Below are positions 35,676-43,963 of a DNA stretch of 62,499 nucleotides, one piece after another. The notes beneath the pieces are model-generated. The model did no database searches and was not told the DNA's origin. It worked only from the letters and a program-made list of their open reading frames with translations. Source of the stretch: Clostridiales bacterium (GTDB lineage Bacteria > Bacillota > Clostridia > Saccharofermentanales > Saccharofermentanaceae); assembly GCA_017515465.1 (NCBI GenBank), contig JAFWFV010000003.1, positions 1-62,499 of the forward strand, in the 5' to 3' direction. The number at the start of each line of letters is the position of its first letter. Position 1 is the first letter of the stretch. A program made the translations under genes and the position numbers.

Positions 35676-36521
35676 TTATTCTTTCATTCTCTCATAGAAG
35701 AACATATACTGCTGCATAATGCCGCAGGTGCCGGGGTATCGCTCCTCGCAGAACCTGCCGCCGTAGTATCTGTCCACGATCCTTTCGATCCATACGTCGA
35801 TGGGAAATCTGCCGCACCTGCCCAGGCCGAAGAGCATGATGCAGTTGGCGACCTTTTTGCCGACGCCTCTCATTGATGTGAGGATCTCATAGGCGTCATC
35901 ATCGTTCCTGCTGTCGAGGAGTTCAGGGGTGATCTTTCCTGATGCAAAATCATCTATTGCAGCCATGATGTATTCCGCCCTGTAGCCAACGCCTGTTGCA
36001 GTGATTTCTGCCAGGGTTGCTTTCTTCATCTCATCGATGGTGGGGAAGGAATAGTATTCATCATATAAAGGCTTTACAAATGGATCATTGAGACGGGGGA
36101 TTATGATCTTTTTGCCGTAGAGCTTTGAGATCCTCTCGACGGATGTCGTGATGGACGGGATGGATCTCCTCTGGGATATGATGTAGCTGATCACTGTCTC
36201 CCAGATATCCTGTTTCAATATACGGATACCATAGCCGAAATCTGCGGCGCTTTTGAGATATTTATCCTTTTTGTCGATGGAGGAGATGATCTTGTCGTAA
36301 TCCCTGTCCAGGTCGAAATACCTGTGCCATATCTCATCGAAGTCCTTCTCTGTACAGGAAAAGGCATATGTATCATCTCCCAGGTCGGCGATCTGTAGAT
36401 ATCTGCCGTATGCAACCAGCTCGGTATGGGTATCGTCTATTATCCTGAACCTGAATACCTGACCGCTCAGAGCGTTCCTGTGGGGGGAGAAACAGGGGAT
36501 CTTCTTTACTGTATAATCCAT
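35676..36521 (-). CDS. ogg: 8-oxoguanine DNA glycosylase/AP lyase (OGG1-type)
   Basis: The 281-residue protein carries the helix-hairpin-helix GPD motif: MRGVGKKVANCIMLFGLGRC followed by FPIDVW. The second Lys of GVGKK aligns with OGG1 Lys249, which forms the Schiff base, and the Asp of PIDVW is the catalytic aspartate. The N-terminal 120 residues match the OGG-type domain. It removes oxidised guanine and nicks the abasic site. The start at 36521 begins MDYTVKKIP, two bases after the methyltransferase stop; a longer reading lies inside that gene. The two genes form a minus-strand pair. Confidence 0.9.
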   Translation of the reverse strand: MDYTVKKIPCFSPHRNALSGQVFRFRIIDDTHTELVAYGRYLQIADLGDDTYAFSCTEKDFDEIWHRYFDLDRDYDKIISSIDKKDKYLKSAADFGYGIRILKQDIWETVISYIISQRRSIPSITTSVERISKLYGKKIIIPRLNDPFVKPLYDEYYSFPTIDEMKKATLAEITATGVGYRAEYIMAAIDDFASGKITPELLDSRNDDDAYEILTSMRGVGKKVANCIMLFGLGRCGRFPIDVWIERIVDRYYGGRFCEERYPGTCGIMQQYMFFYERMKE

Positions 36522-36523
36522 GG

Positions 36524-37717
36524 TCAGCCCAGCTTGAAATAGTTGTTGAGCTGGCACTTGATATTTCCGTTATAGAGCTTATAACGCTTGTCAGCCTTGA
36601 AGCCTGTTGCTTTCTCAAAAGTGTCATCAGGGGATATTACCGACAGTCTGATGCCTTTTTTGCACTTTCCATCCTTTGTGAGGTAGGTCTTTGCGATATC
36701 ACGGTAGATCTTATCGGCTTCCTCGGGGGTCATGAGCCTGCCTCCGTAGGGAGGATTGGTGATTATGAGATTCCTGTCAAAGCCCGTGATCTCACTGATG
36801 TTTTCAGGACGGATATCTTTGAAGTCGGATACCTTGAAACGCACGAACTTATCGACACCTGCTGACTTTGCATTAGTTATGGCGGATCTAACTGCCTTGG
36901 GATCTATGTCCGAGCCATAGAAGAAACAGTCGTCCATAGGGGAGAGATCCTCCATCTCAATGGCTTCGGCCAGAGCCTTTCTGTAGGGCTGGCCGCCGAT
37001 ATAGGGGATATCCATGTATGAGAACTTTCTGTTCTTTCCGGGGGCGATGTTAAGAGCAATCATGGCGGATTCAATGACTATCGTGCCTGATCCGCAGAAA
37101 GGATCGTACAGCGCTTCGTAGCCGAAAGGCTTATAGCGGGCGATGGAGACCATGCCTGAAGCGAGGGTCTCCCTTATGGGAGCTTCGTGAGTGAGGGGAC
37201 GGTATCCTCTCTTGTGCAGGCCGTCACCAGATGAGTCGATCATCATGCGGACATGGTCGTTTACTATGCCGAACTGGATCTTGATGGTGCCTTTATCGCT
37301 GTCCTCGGCTACGACACCGTCTTTGATGTTCCTGGAAGATATAAGAGAATCAGCTATGGCTTTCTTGGCCAGGGACTGCAGGGCGGGGATGCCGAACAAT
37401 TTGGATTTTCTGGAGAATCCGTTGACTATGAAGGCAAAATCCCGGGGAATAAAGCTGTTCCAGTCCAGGGATCTGGTATTGTCGAAGAATTCATCAAAGG
37501 TTTGGGCGTCAAATTCGCCTGTTTCGAAGAAGACCCTCTCTGCATGTCTGACCCACATATTCACGCGTGCCAGATCGAGTTTCCAGTCAGAGTCAGATAC
37601 AGTAAGAGTTACAACGCCGTCTGTGACATCAACGTTTCCTTTTTCGTATCCAATGGCGAGAAGATCGTCTTTTGTAGGTGATTCGAGTCCGAATAAAGTG
37701 GTAATGATTATCTTCAC
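36524..37717 (-). CDS. THUMP-domain class I RNA methyltransferase (RlmL-type N-domain, RlmK/L family)
   Basis: The 397-residue protein is an N-terminal ferredoxin-like/THUMP unit (about 1-165) with a Rossmann methyltransferase. DPFCGSGTIVIESAMIA is motif I and NPPYGGRLMTPEEADKIY is the NPPY catalytic motif. SDIDPKAV marks the adenosine-binding acid. Family members make m2G in 23S rRNA or tRNA (for example 2445 in E. coli). Target here is not determinable. The product is normal in length for the Firmicute form, which lacks the second (RlmK) half. It lies just before ogg. Confidence 0.92.
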   Translation of the reverse strand: MKIIITTLFGLESPTKDDLLAIGYEKGNVDVTDGVVTLTVSDSDWKLDLARVNMWVRHAERVFFETGEFDAQTFDEFFDNTRSLDWNSFIPRDFAFIVNGFSRKSKLFGIPALQSLAKKAIADSLISSRNIKDGVVAEDSDKGTIKIQFGIVNDHVRMMIDSSGDGLHKRGYRPLTHEAPIRETLASGMVSIARYKPFGYEALYDPFCGSGTIVIESAMIALNIAPGKNRKFSYMDIPYIGGQPYRKALAEAIEMEDLSPMDDCFFYGSDIDPKAVRSAITNAKSAGVDKFVRFKVSDFKDIRPENISEITGFDRNLIITNPPYGGRLMTPEEADKIYRDIAKTYLTKDGKCKKGIRLSVISPDDTFEKATGFKADKRYKLYNGNIKCQLNNYFKLG

Positions 37718-37743
37718 AAATGAGCCCGCCTTTCAGCCTATGA

Positions 37744-37899
37744 TTGTATAGAAATACTCATGTATTGTCGAGGTTTTTAAGAATTGTTACAAAATTGGCT
37801 TTCGCGAAGTGTGACAACGGGACATCGCTGGAGACCACCGCATCCGGCGCTTCTACGACCTCTACGGAGCTTGAAGGTGCTGATTATACTGATTTCTGA
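37744..37899 (+). pseudogene. Possible 3' remnant of a secreted or lipoprotein gene
   Basis: The frame from the TGA at 37741 to the TGA at 37897 is open. Its last 30 codons read as an acidic Ser/Thr/Gly tail (ETTASGASTTSTELEGADY), like the C-termini of exported proteins, and a hairpin follows at once. There is no start codon or ribosome site, so it may be a leftover end of a lost gene. It could equally be chance. Confidence 0.3.
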
Positions 37900-37900
37900 T

Positions 37901-37926
37901 GCGGCCGCCCTGTGCGGCCGTTAGTT
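37901..37926 (+). terminator. Terminator-like GC hairpin
   Basis: CGGCCG (37902-37907) pairs with CGGCCG (37915-37920) around CCCTGTG, then TTAGTTTTG. The T tract is broken, so it is a weak call. It directly follows the remnant frame. Confidence 0.45.
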
Positions 37927-37956
37927 TTGAACAAAATTGTTCAAAATGTTCAAAAC
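37924..37956. promoter_or_regulatory. AT-rich palindrome, possible operator
   Basis: GTTTTGAAC (37924-37932) is the exact inverse of GTTCAAAAC (37948-37956). A nested TTGAAC/GTTCAA pair shares the left arm. GTTCAAAA thus occurs twice in a row on the right. It lies about 300 bases before the STAS-kinase promoter. No bound protein is known. Confidence 0.35.
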
Positions 37957-38291
37957 TCTGTAGATAACTTAAAAACAACAATTCAGTTTTTGAAAGTGCG
38001 GCAAAGCCCCATATTATGCGGATTCCATAAACGGACACCATCAATATGACAAACAGTTTACAAAGACATTACCATCTTGTTAAAGCCTTTATTTGTTAGT
38101 ATCCGGGGATAATAAAACAGACGTTCGACGGAAACTGTACGTCACTGACGAACAATAAGATCTTAAAAAATCCTATTGACAGTTGAATTTTGAATAAATG
38201 AAAAGTTAAGACTTGTTTACGGACTGTTTTTAGTATTTATACTGAAAACTGTTATAATGATTCCTAGATACATACAGACAGGAGTTTGCTT

Positions 38292-39470
38292 ATGGACATC
38301 GTAAAATCTGCTGTAGAACAGGATACCATCAGGATCAGCCTTATTGGTCACATAGATTCAGGCAATGCCGCTGACGTGGAGTCAGAGGTCAGTTCCTGCG
38401 TTGATGCTGCCCCCGGTCTTCCGATAGTAGTCGATGCCGAGAAACTTGAATATATTTCCAGTGCGGGACTCAGGATCCTGCTGAGACTCCGCAAGAAGTC
38501 TCCGGACCTCAGCATAATCAACGTCAGTTCAGAGGTATATGAGATCCTCGACATGACGGGCTTTACCGAGATGATGACCGTTGAGAAGGCATATAAGACC
38601 GTCAGCATAGACGGATGCGAAGTGATCGGTACCGGTTCCAACGGAACCATCTACAGGATCAACAAGGACAATGTAGTCAAGGTCTATAACAATGCAGATG
38701 CCCTGGATGACATCAGGCATGAGAGAGAGGTGGCACGTAAGGCTCTGGTACTGGGAATCCCCACGGCGATCTCCTACGACATCGTAAAGGTTGGTGAACA
38801 CTACGGTTCAGTATTCGAGCTTCTCAATGCCAAATCCTTTTCCAAGATACTTGCTACCGAACCTGACAAGTTCGAATGGTGTGCTGAGGAATTCGTAAAG
38901 CTGCTTAAGAAGATCCACGCCACAGAGGTTCCCGAGGGTCAGCTCAGATCGATCAACTCAACGGTCGAGAAGTGGGCAGATTTTACCAAGGATTACCTGC
39001 CTGAGGATGTGGGACAAAAGCTCGTAGCCATGATCAGTGCCGTTCCCGAGGACAATCACATGATCCATGGTGATTACCATACAAAGAACGTTGAGCTCGT
39101 AGGGGACGAGGTGCTCCTGATCGATATGGATACACTGGCTGTGGGCAATCCCATATTCGAGTTCGGTTCCATCTACAATGCTTTTATAGGATTCTCTGAA
39201 TATAATCACGAACAGGTAATGAGGTTTCAGGGATTCGATTACGATACGGCGTTCAGGTTCTGGCGCGAGACAGTCAGGCTCTATCTGGGAACAGACGATG
39301 AGGAGCAGATCAGGTCTCTCGAGGACAGGTCCAGGATAATCGGATATACCAGACTCATCAGGAGATCCATCCGCCGCAACGACACATCTAATCCCAGGAT
39401 CAGGGAAGAGCTGGAAATGTGGAAATCCGAGCTCATCGATCTTGTAAAGAAGTACGATTCACTCATATGA
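38292..39470 (+). CDS. STAS domain fused to an aminoglycoside-phosphotransferase-like kinase
   Basis: The 392-residue protein begins with a STAS domain (about 1-105) like anti-anti-sigma factors, with EYISSAGLRILLRL holding the Ser that is phosphorylated in SpoIIAA-type proteins. From about 115 a small-kinase fold follows: GTGSNGTIYRI (nucleotide loop), VVKVY (Lys), MIHGDYHTKNVEL (catalytic Asp and Asn) and LIDMDTL (metal Asp). Both halves look intact. It may be a signalling switch in which the kinase or a partner modifies the STAS Ser. AGGAG stands seven bases before ATG 38292. The PHP gene overlaps its stop. Confidence 0.8.
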   Translation: MDIVKSAVEQDTIRISLIGHIDSGNAADVESEVSSCVDAAPGLPIVVDAEKLEYISSAGLRILLRLRKKSPDLSIINVSSEVYEILDMTGFTEMMTVEKAYKTVSIDGCEVIGTGSNGTIYRINKDNVVKVYNNADALDDIRHEREVARKALVLGIPTAISYDIVKVGEHYGSVFELLNAKSFSKILATEPDKFEWCAEEFVKLLKKIHATEVPEGQLRSINSTVEKWADFTKDYLPEDVGQKLVAMISAVPEDNHMIHGDYHTKNVELVGDEVLLIDMDTLAVGNPIFEFGSIYNAFIGFSEYNHEQVMRFQGFDYDTAFRFWRETVRLYLGTDDEEQIRSLEDRSRIIGYTRLIRRSIRRNDTSNPRIREELEMWKSELIDLVKKYDSLI

Positions 39471-40333
39471 CGATCAGCAGGATAGACCTACACATGCACA
39501 CTACGGTCTCTGACGGTACGAACAGTCCGTCAGAGATTCTTTCGTGCGTCAAAGACGCAGGCATAGACCTTTTCTCCGTAACGGACCACGATGCCATCAA
39601 AGCGGGCAAGATGATACCCGAACTGCTTGCGGAAGGAGACCCCTCTTTCATAACGGGCGTGGAATTCTCCTGCAAGGACGAACTCGGCAAGTATCACATC
39701 CTGGGCTACGGATATGACCCTGATGCGCCTGCGATCAATGCAGTTGTGGATAAGGGACACAACAGCCGCCTGGAAAAGACCAGAAAGCGTGTAGAGCTGG
39801 TACAGCAGGAATTCGGATTCGTATTTCCCGATGAAGAAGTGGACAGGCTCTTCGAGAACGATAACCCCGGCAAGCCTCATATTGCAAATCTCATGGTAAA
39901 CCTGGGCTATTGCGATTCAAAAGAGACCGCGATCAACGATTATATCGACAAGGTAAAGTTCAAGCCTTTCTATCTCAGCCCGGAGGAAGTCATCGTAAGC
40001 ATAATAGAAAGCGGCGGCATTCCCGTTCTGGCCCATCCGGTCTACGGCAGCGGCAGCGAACTGATAATCGGTGAGGAGCTGGATGAGAGAGTCAGGAGGC
40101 TCGTAGGATTCGGCATCAGGGGGCTGGAGGCGTATTATTCCGGTTTCCCTGAAAAGATGAAGGATTCGGTCATCCGTCTGGCTGAAAAGTACGGACTTTA
40201 TGTGACAGCTGGCAGTGATTATCACGGCAGCAACAAGCTGGTCCAGCTGGGAGATACCAACCTGGAGAGGGTGGAAGATGCCGCCCCATCCTTAAGAGCG
40301 TTCCTCGAAACCGTGTCCGATCGAATTATTTAA
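39467..40333 (+). CDS. PHP-domain phosphoesterase (RNase AM/YciV-like)
   Basis: The 288-residue protein has the PHP metal ligands in order: DLHMHTTVSDGTNSP, SVTDHDAI, GVEFSC, LAHPVYG and TAGSDYHG. This subgroup has an insert of about 100 residues that caps the site. Relatives are 3',5'-nucleoside bisphosphate phosphatases and 5'-3' exonucleases on short RNA. The ATG at 39467 overlaps the STAS-kinase stop (ATGA), so the two are coupled. A start at 39419 would add an unconserved stretch in the other gene and was rejected. Confidence 0.87.
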   Translation: MTISRIDLHMHTTVSDGTNSPSEILSCVKDAGIDLFSVTDHDAIKAGKMIPELLAEGDPSFITGVEFSCKDELGKYHILGYGYDPDAPAINAVVDKGHNSRLEKTRKRVELVQQEFGFVFPDEEVDRLFENDNPGKPHIANLMVNLGYCDSKETAINDYIDKVKFKPFYLSPEEVIVSIIESGGIPVLAHPVYGSGSELIIGEELDERVRRLVGFGIRGLEAYYSGFPEKMKDSVIRLAEKYGLYVTAGSDYHGSNKLVQLGDTNLERVEDAAPSLRAFLETVSDRII

Positions 40334-40396
40334 TATTATTTTTATTATAAAAGGTTTATAATCTACAGGTACATTTTTTGTGCTTGGAGGCGGATT

Positions 40397-41656
40397 ATGA
40401 TCGAAGAAGCTAGGCTTGCCAAGGATTGTGCCAGAAAAATGGCCGTTCTGGATGCTGAAATCAAGAACAAGGCACTCGAGGAGATTGCCAAGTCCCTTAA
40501 GAATAACAAAAATATTATCTTTGAGGCCAATGAACAGGACCTTAACGGCAACTGGCCCGATAATCTCAAAAAGAGACTTAAGTTTGGCGATGCCAAGCTG
40601 GATGACTGCATCAGCGGCATCAAGTCCCTCATGGATCTTGAAGATCCGGTTAATAAGACAACACTCCATACAACACTTGACGACGGACTGGAACTCTACA
40701 GGGTAACATGCCCCATCGGCGTCATCGGTGTCATATTTGAGTCCAGGCCTGATGCTCTGGTTCAGATCGCATGCCTGTGCGTCAAGAGCGGCAACGCCGT
40801 ATTCCTCAAGGGCGGTTCAGAGGCCATGAATACCAACATCGCTCTGGCTGACGTCATCTACAAGGCAGGCGTAAAGGCAGGCCTTCCCGAGGGATGGCTC
40901 TATCTCATGACCACCAGGGCAGACGTTAACGAGATGCTCACGCTGAACGGCCTGATCGATCTGATCATTCCCAGAGGATCCAACGAGTTCGTACAGTACA
41001 TCATGCAGCATACCTCGATCCCCGTATTGGGCCACGCTGACGGTGTATGCCATACATATATCAACAAGGACTGCGACCATGATCTGGCTCTGAAAGTCGC
41101 GTTGGATGCCAAGACCCAGTATGTTTCAGTCTGCAACTGCACAGAGACTTTCCTGGTTGATAAAGAACTGGAGGATTCCCTCCTGCAGGCACTTGTCATC
41201 GAGATGGCCAAGGCAGGTGTCAAGATCTACGGTGACGATTACATGGCAGACAGGTTCAACTGTGAGAGAGTAAATGACTGGCATACTGAATATCTGGATT
41301 ACAAGGTCTCCATCAAGATCGTCGACGGCATCGATGAGGCTATAGAACACATCAACAGGTTCGGTTCCGGACATACTGATGCGATCATTACCGAAAATGA
41401 GGAAGCAGCTGAGAAGTTCATGCAGGCAGTAGACTCTGCCAGCGTAATGGTCAACTGCTCCACGAGATTTGCCGACGGCTTCAGATACGGATTCGGTGCA
41501 GAGGTAGGCATCTCCACATCCAAGATCCACGCCAGAGGCCCCGTTGGTCTCGAAGGCCTGATCTCTTACAAGTACAAGGTCTACGGACACGGAGACATAG
41601 TAGCAGACTATGCCCAGGGCAAAAAGAAGTTCAAGCACATCAAGAGAGGAGTATGA
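40397..41656 (+). CDS. proA: Glutamate-5-semialdehyde dehydrogenase (gamma-glutamyl phosphate reductase)
   Basis: ProA reduces gamma-glutamyl phosphate with NADPH, the second step of proline synthesis. It is an aldehyde dehydrogenase fold: IGVIGVIFESRPDALVQIA (cofactor), GNAVFLKGGSEA, and YVSVCNCTETFLV with the catalytic Cys. The GAEVGISTSKIHARGPVGLE end motif is present. The length of 419 is standard. GGAGG lies eight bases before the ATG. TATAAT at 40357-40362 could be its -10, though the -35 is poor. No proB is seen in the window. Confidence 0.96.
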   Translation: MIEEARLAKDCARKMAVLDAEIKNKALEEIAKSLKNNKNIIFEANEQDLNGNWPDNLKKRLKFGDAKLDDCISGIKSLMDLEDPVNKTTLHTTLDDGLELYRVTCPIGVIGVIFESRPDALVQIACLCVKSGNAVFLKGGSEAMNTNIALADVIYKAGVKAGLPEGWLYLMTTRADVNEMLTLNGLIDLIIPRGSNEFVQYIMQHTSIPVLGHADGVCHTYINKDCDHDLALKVALDAKTQYVSVCNCTETFLVDKELEDSLLQALVIEMAKAGVKIYGDDYMADRFNCERVNDWHTEYLDYKVSIKIVDGIDEAIEHINRFGSGHTDAIITENEEAAEKFMQAVDSASVMVNCSTRFADGFRYGFGAEVGISTSKIHARGPVGLEGLISYKYKVYGHGDIVADYAQGKKKFKHIKRGV

Positions 41657-41657
41657 G

Positions 41658-42110
41658 ATGATCATATCAATAGCTTCAGACCATGCGGGATATGACCTCA
41701 GGCAGAAGGTGATCGCACACCTTGAGAGCAAGGGCATAGAGGTAATAGACGGCGGTGCCGAATCGGCAGACAAGCCTTATAACTACGTTGAGGCAGGAAC
41801 AAAGATCGCAGAGGACGTTCTCTCCGGCAGGGCCGACAGGGGCATTGCCATCTGCGGTACCGGTATCGGGATCTCCGTTGTCGTAAACAAGTTCAAGGGC
41901 ATCAGATGCGGTACCTGCACCAATGAATACATGGCCAGGATGAGCCGCCAGCATAACGATGCCAACGTCATCGCCATAGGCGCCAGGGTGGTAGGACAGG
42001 CCGTAGCACTCGCCATGGTGGATGCTTTTCTCGAAGAGGGCTTTGCCGGAGACAGGCATCAGGAACGTGTAAATGACATCAAAACGCTGGAAAATCGCAA
42101 TTTTAAGTGA
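41658..42110 (+). CDS. rpiB: Ribose-5-phosphate isomerase B
   Basis: RpiB converts ribose-5-phosphate and ribulose-5-phosphate in the pentose phosphate pathway. The 150-residue protein shows ASDHAGYDLRQKV, ICGTGIGISVVVNK with the active Cys, and RCGTCTNEYMARMSRQHNDANVIAIG-type residues (His and Asp). Starts at ATG 41658, two bases after proA, with AGAGGAG; an upstream reading to 41610 would overlap proA and is not conserved. RpiB and LacA/LacB are close kin; the absence of a lac context favours RpiB. Confidence 0.93.
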   Translation: MIISIASDHAGYDLRQKVIAHLESKGIEVIDGGAESADKPYNYVEAGTKIAEDVLSGRADRGIAICGTGIGISVVVNKFKGIRCGTCTNEYMARMSRQHNDANVIAIGARVVGQAVALAMVDAFLEEGFAGDRHQERVNDIKTLENRNFK

Positions 42111-42199
42111 TATCAGTCAAAATCGTCATTTTGTCTGTTTTCTAAGAGGCAAATAGGCGTACAATAATCAGGTATAAAGGATATAGGAGCATTTTTAAG

Positions 42200-43054
42200 A
42201 TGAGTCTTGTATTAGCAGAGGGCGGATCCTGGATCGAAGAGTTCGGCAGTGCTTTCGTTGAGAAGTTTGTCGAGGAATTCAAGATCGGCGATATCGGTGC
42301 AGATATCAGGGAGGGTATCCTGCAGTGGCAGCACTATTTCTTCATAGGTGATGTCAAGGTCCTGATAACTGATGCGGTCATTGTAATGTGGATCGCGACC
42401 ATACTGGCGATCATCCTTTTCAAGGTAATGGCCGGCAAGAACACAATAAGACCTAACGGCAAGCAGACCCTGGTCTGGATGCTGGTGGATCTCGTTATCA
42501 ACACATGCATGGGATTCGGCATGAACCGTAAGGAAGCAGAGCAGGTAACACCCATGATCGGTACCTTCGGCATCGTTATAGCAGGGTGCAACGTCATTTC
42601 AACCTTCAAGCTCTCTCCTCCGGCAAAGAACATAGCATTCCCGGTTGCAATGGCACTTTTTGCCATCTTCTACGTAGTAGTGATCTCCATCAAGTTCGTA
42701 GGAGTAAAGGGATTCTTCGCATCCCTCGTATCTCCCATGAAGTTCCTGCTGCCTTTCAAGGTGCTCGATTTCATCATCAAGCCCATCTCACTGTCGCTCC
42801 GACTCTTTGGTAACGTATTCGGTGCGTTCATATTCATGGAATTCCTCTACATTATCGTTCCCGTGGTAGCACCCGGCGTATTCGGACTCTGGTTCGACAT
42901 TGCTGACGGACTGCTGCAGGCGATCGTATTCTCATACCTGATCATGTCCTATATCGGCGAGATCGTCGAGGTAGGTCACGAACTGGAACATGAGGAAAAG
43001 GAACCCAGGAAGAAAAAGAAAAAAGTAATCGATGATTCAGCCGCAGCGGCTTGA
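42200..43054 (+). CDS. atpB: F-type ATP synthase subunit a
   Basis: Subunit a forms the ion path next to the c ring in the membrane. The 284-residue protein has about five or six helices, and SLRLFGNVFGAFIFME holds the essential Arg (about 201). IVFSYLIMSYIGE marks the last helix. A charged tail (EEKEPRKKKKK) follows. It opens the atp operon atpB-E-F-A-G-D-C. The gap from rpiB is 89 bases and contains a weak CAAAAT/ATTTTG hairpin. No atpI precedes it. Confidence 0.95.
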   Translation: MSLVLAEGGSWIEEFGSAFVEKFVEEFKIGDIGADIREGILQWQHYFFIGDVKVLITDAVIVMWIATILAIILFKVMAGKNTIRPNGKQTLVWMLVDLVINTCMGFGMNRKEAEQVTPMIGTFGIVIAGCNVISTFKLSPPAKNIAFPVAMALFAIFYVVVISIKFVGVKGFFASLVSPMKFLLPFKVLDFIIKPISLSLRLFGNVFGAFIFMEFLYIIVPVVAPGVFGLWFDIADGLLQAIVFSYLIMSYIGEIVEVGHELEHEEKEPRKKKKKVIDDSAAAA

Positions 43055-43090
43055 TTAATAAACTGCAACTGATTTCAGGAGGTACATATT

Positions 43091-43375
43091 ATGAATTATT
43101 TGATCAACATCTTGCCCATGGCAGCCATGCTCGCTGCAGAGACAACTGATCCCAAGGGAATGGCAGCACTTGCTGCAGGTATCGCCATCGGTATCGCCGC
43201 ATGCGGAGCCGGTCTCGGCATGGGTATCGCAGCAGGCAAGGCAGTTGAGGCAGGTGCCAGACAGCCGGAGATCTTCGGCAAGATCCAGGCATTGCTCCTC
43301 ACGGCGATCGTATTCATCGAGTCTCTCGGTATCTACGCACTCGTTGTAGCACTTCTTCTCATCTTTGCAGTATAA
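43091..43375 (+). CDS. atpE: F-type ATP synthase subunit c
   Basis: The 94-residue protein is a two-helix hairpin that forms the rotor ring. The cytoplasmic loop has ARQPE at about 56-60. The carboxylate is Glu about 77 in [10 protein letters not shown]. Na+-type rings usually have Gln in helix 1, then E-S-T and Tyr. Here the Gln position holds Met (about 44) and the Thr is Leu, while Ser78 and Tyr82 remain. Ion choice is thus uncertain, probably H+. A strong AGGAGGT site precedes the ATG. Confidence 0.96.
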   Translation: MNYLINILPMAAMLAAETTDPKGMAALAAGIAIGIAACGAGLGMGIAAGKAVEAGARQPEIFGKIQALLLTAIVFIESLGIYALVVALLLIFAV

Positions 43376-43393
43376 AGGGAGCAGTGAACTGAA

Positions 43394-43963
43394 ATGATAG
43401 ATCACAATGTACTTATGTATGCCATGGAAGGCAGTGAATCCAGCCTGTTCTCAGCTGATCAGGTTGCCGGCTATGCCGTTACTGCCGTATTCGTTGTAAT
43501 CAACGTCATCGTGGCCTATATCATCCTTAAGAAGTTCGTCTTTAAGCCGATCCTTAAGATGATCAAGAACAGACAGGATGCCCTGAACGGGGAACTGGAC
43601 GATGCTGCTTCCAAGAACGAGGAGGCGTCTGCCAATCTCGAGGAGAGCAAGAAGGCCATAGAGGACGCCAGGATCAAGGCATCCGGCATCATAGAAGATG
43701 CCAGGGAAAATGCCGAGAAGCAGGCTGAGAGCATCGTCAAGAAGGCCAGAGAGGATGCTTCCGAGATCCTTGCCAGAGCAGAGGAAGACGCTGCCAGGAT
43801 GAAGATGTCCGCTGTAGACGAACTGAAAGACGATATCGCAGCTCTGGCAGTACAGGTTGCAGAGCGTGTATTGGGAGATGTAGTGCCTCGCTCCACGCTC
43901 CAGGAGGCAGCAGTTAAATACACTGACGAAGTAGTCAGATCCGAGGTGAAGAAAGATGAGTAA
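43394..43963 (+). CDS. atpF: F-type ATP synthase subunit b
   Basis: The 189-residue protein has one N-terminal membrane helix (about 25-50) and a long charged coiled coil, ending in a globular segment [18 protein letters not shown]. It forms the outer stalk that holds F1. No delta domain is fused to its end, unlike the b-delta fusion of mycobacteria. The stop overlaps the atpA start by eight bases, so translation is coupled. Usually atpH lies between atpF and atpA; here there is none. Confidence 0.94.
   Translation: MIDHNVLMYAMEGSESSLFSADQVAGYAVTAVFVVINVIVAYIILKKFVFKPILKMIKNRQDALNGELDDAASKNEEASANLEESKKAIEDARIKASGIIEDARENAEKQAESIVKKAREDASEILARAEEDAARMKMSAVDELKDDIAALAVQVAERVLGDVVPRSTLQEAAVKYTDEVVRSEVKKDE

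Larger units (their letters stand above)
37718..38291 (+). other. 574-base gap without an intact gene
   Basis: The stretch holds a short open remnant (37744-37899), a GC-rich hairpin (37901-37920), an AT-rich palindrome (37924-37956) and the promoter region of the STAS-kinase gene. TATAAT lies at 38253-38258 with a poor -35 (TTAGTA). An inverted pair GTTCG/CGAAC flanks about 38,123-38,152. No tRNA or complete reading frame was seen. Confidence 0.5.

Noticed and set aside
42113..42199. Strong promoter before atpB
   Set aside because: TTGTCT and TACAAT are present but 23 bases apart, too far for a normal promoter.
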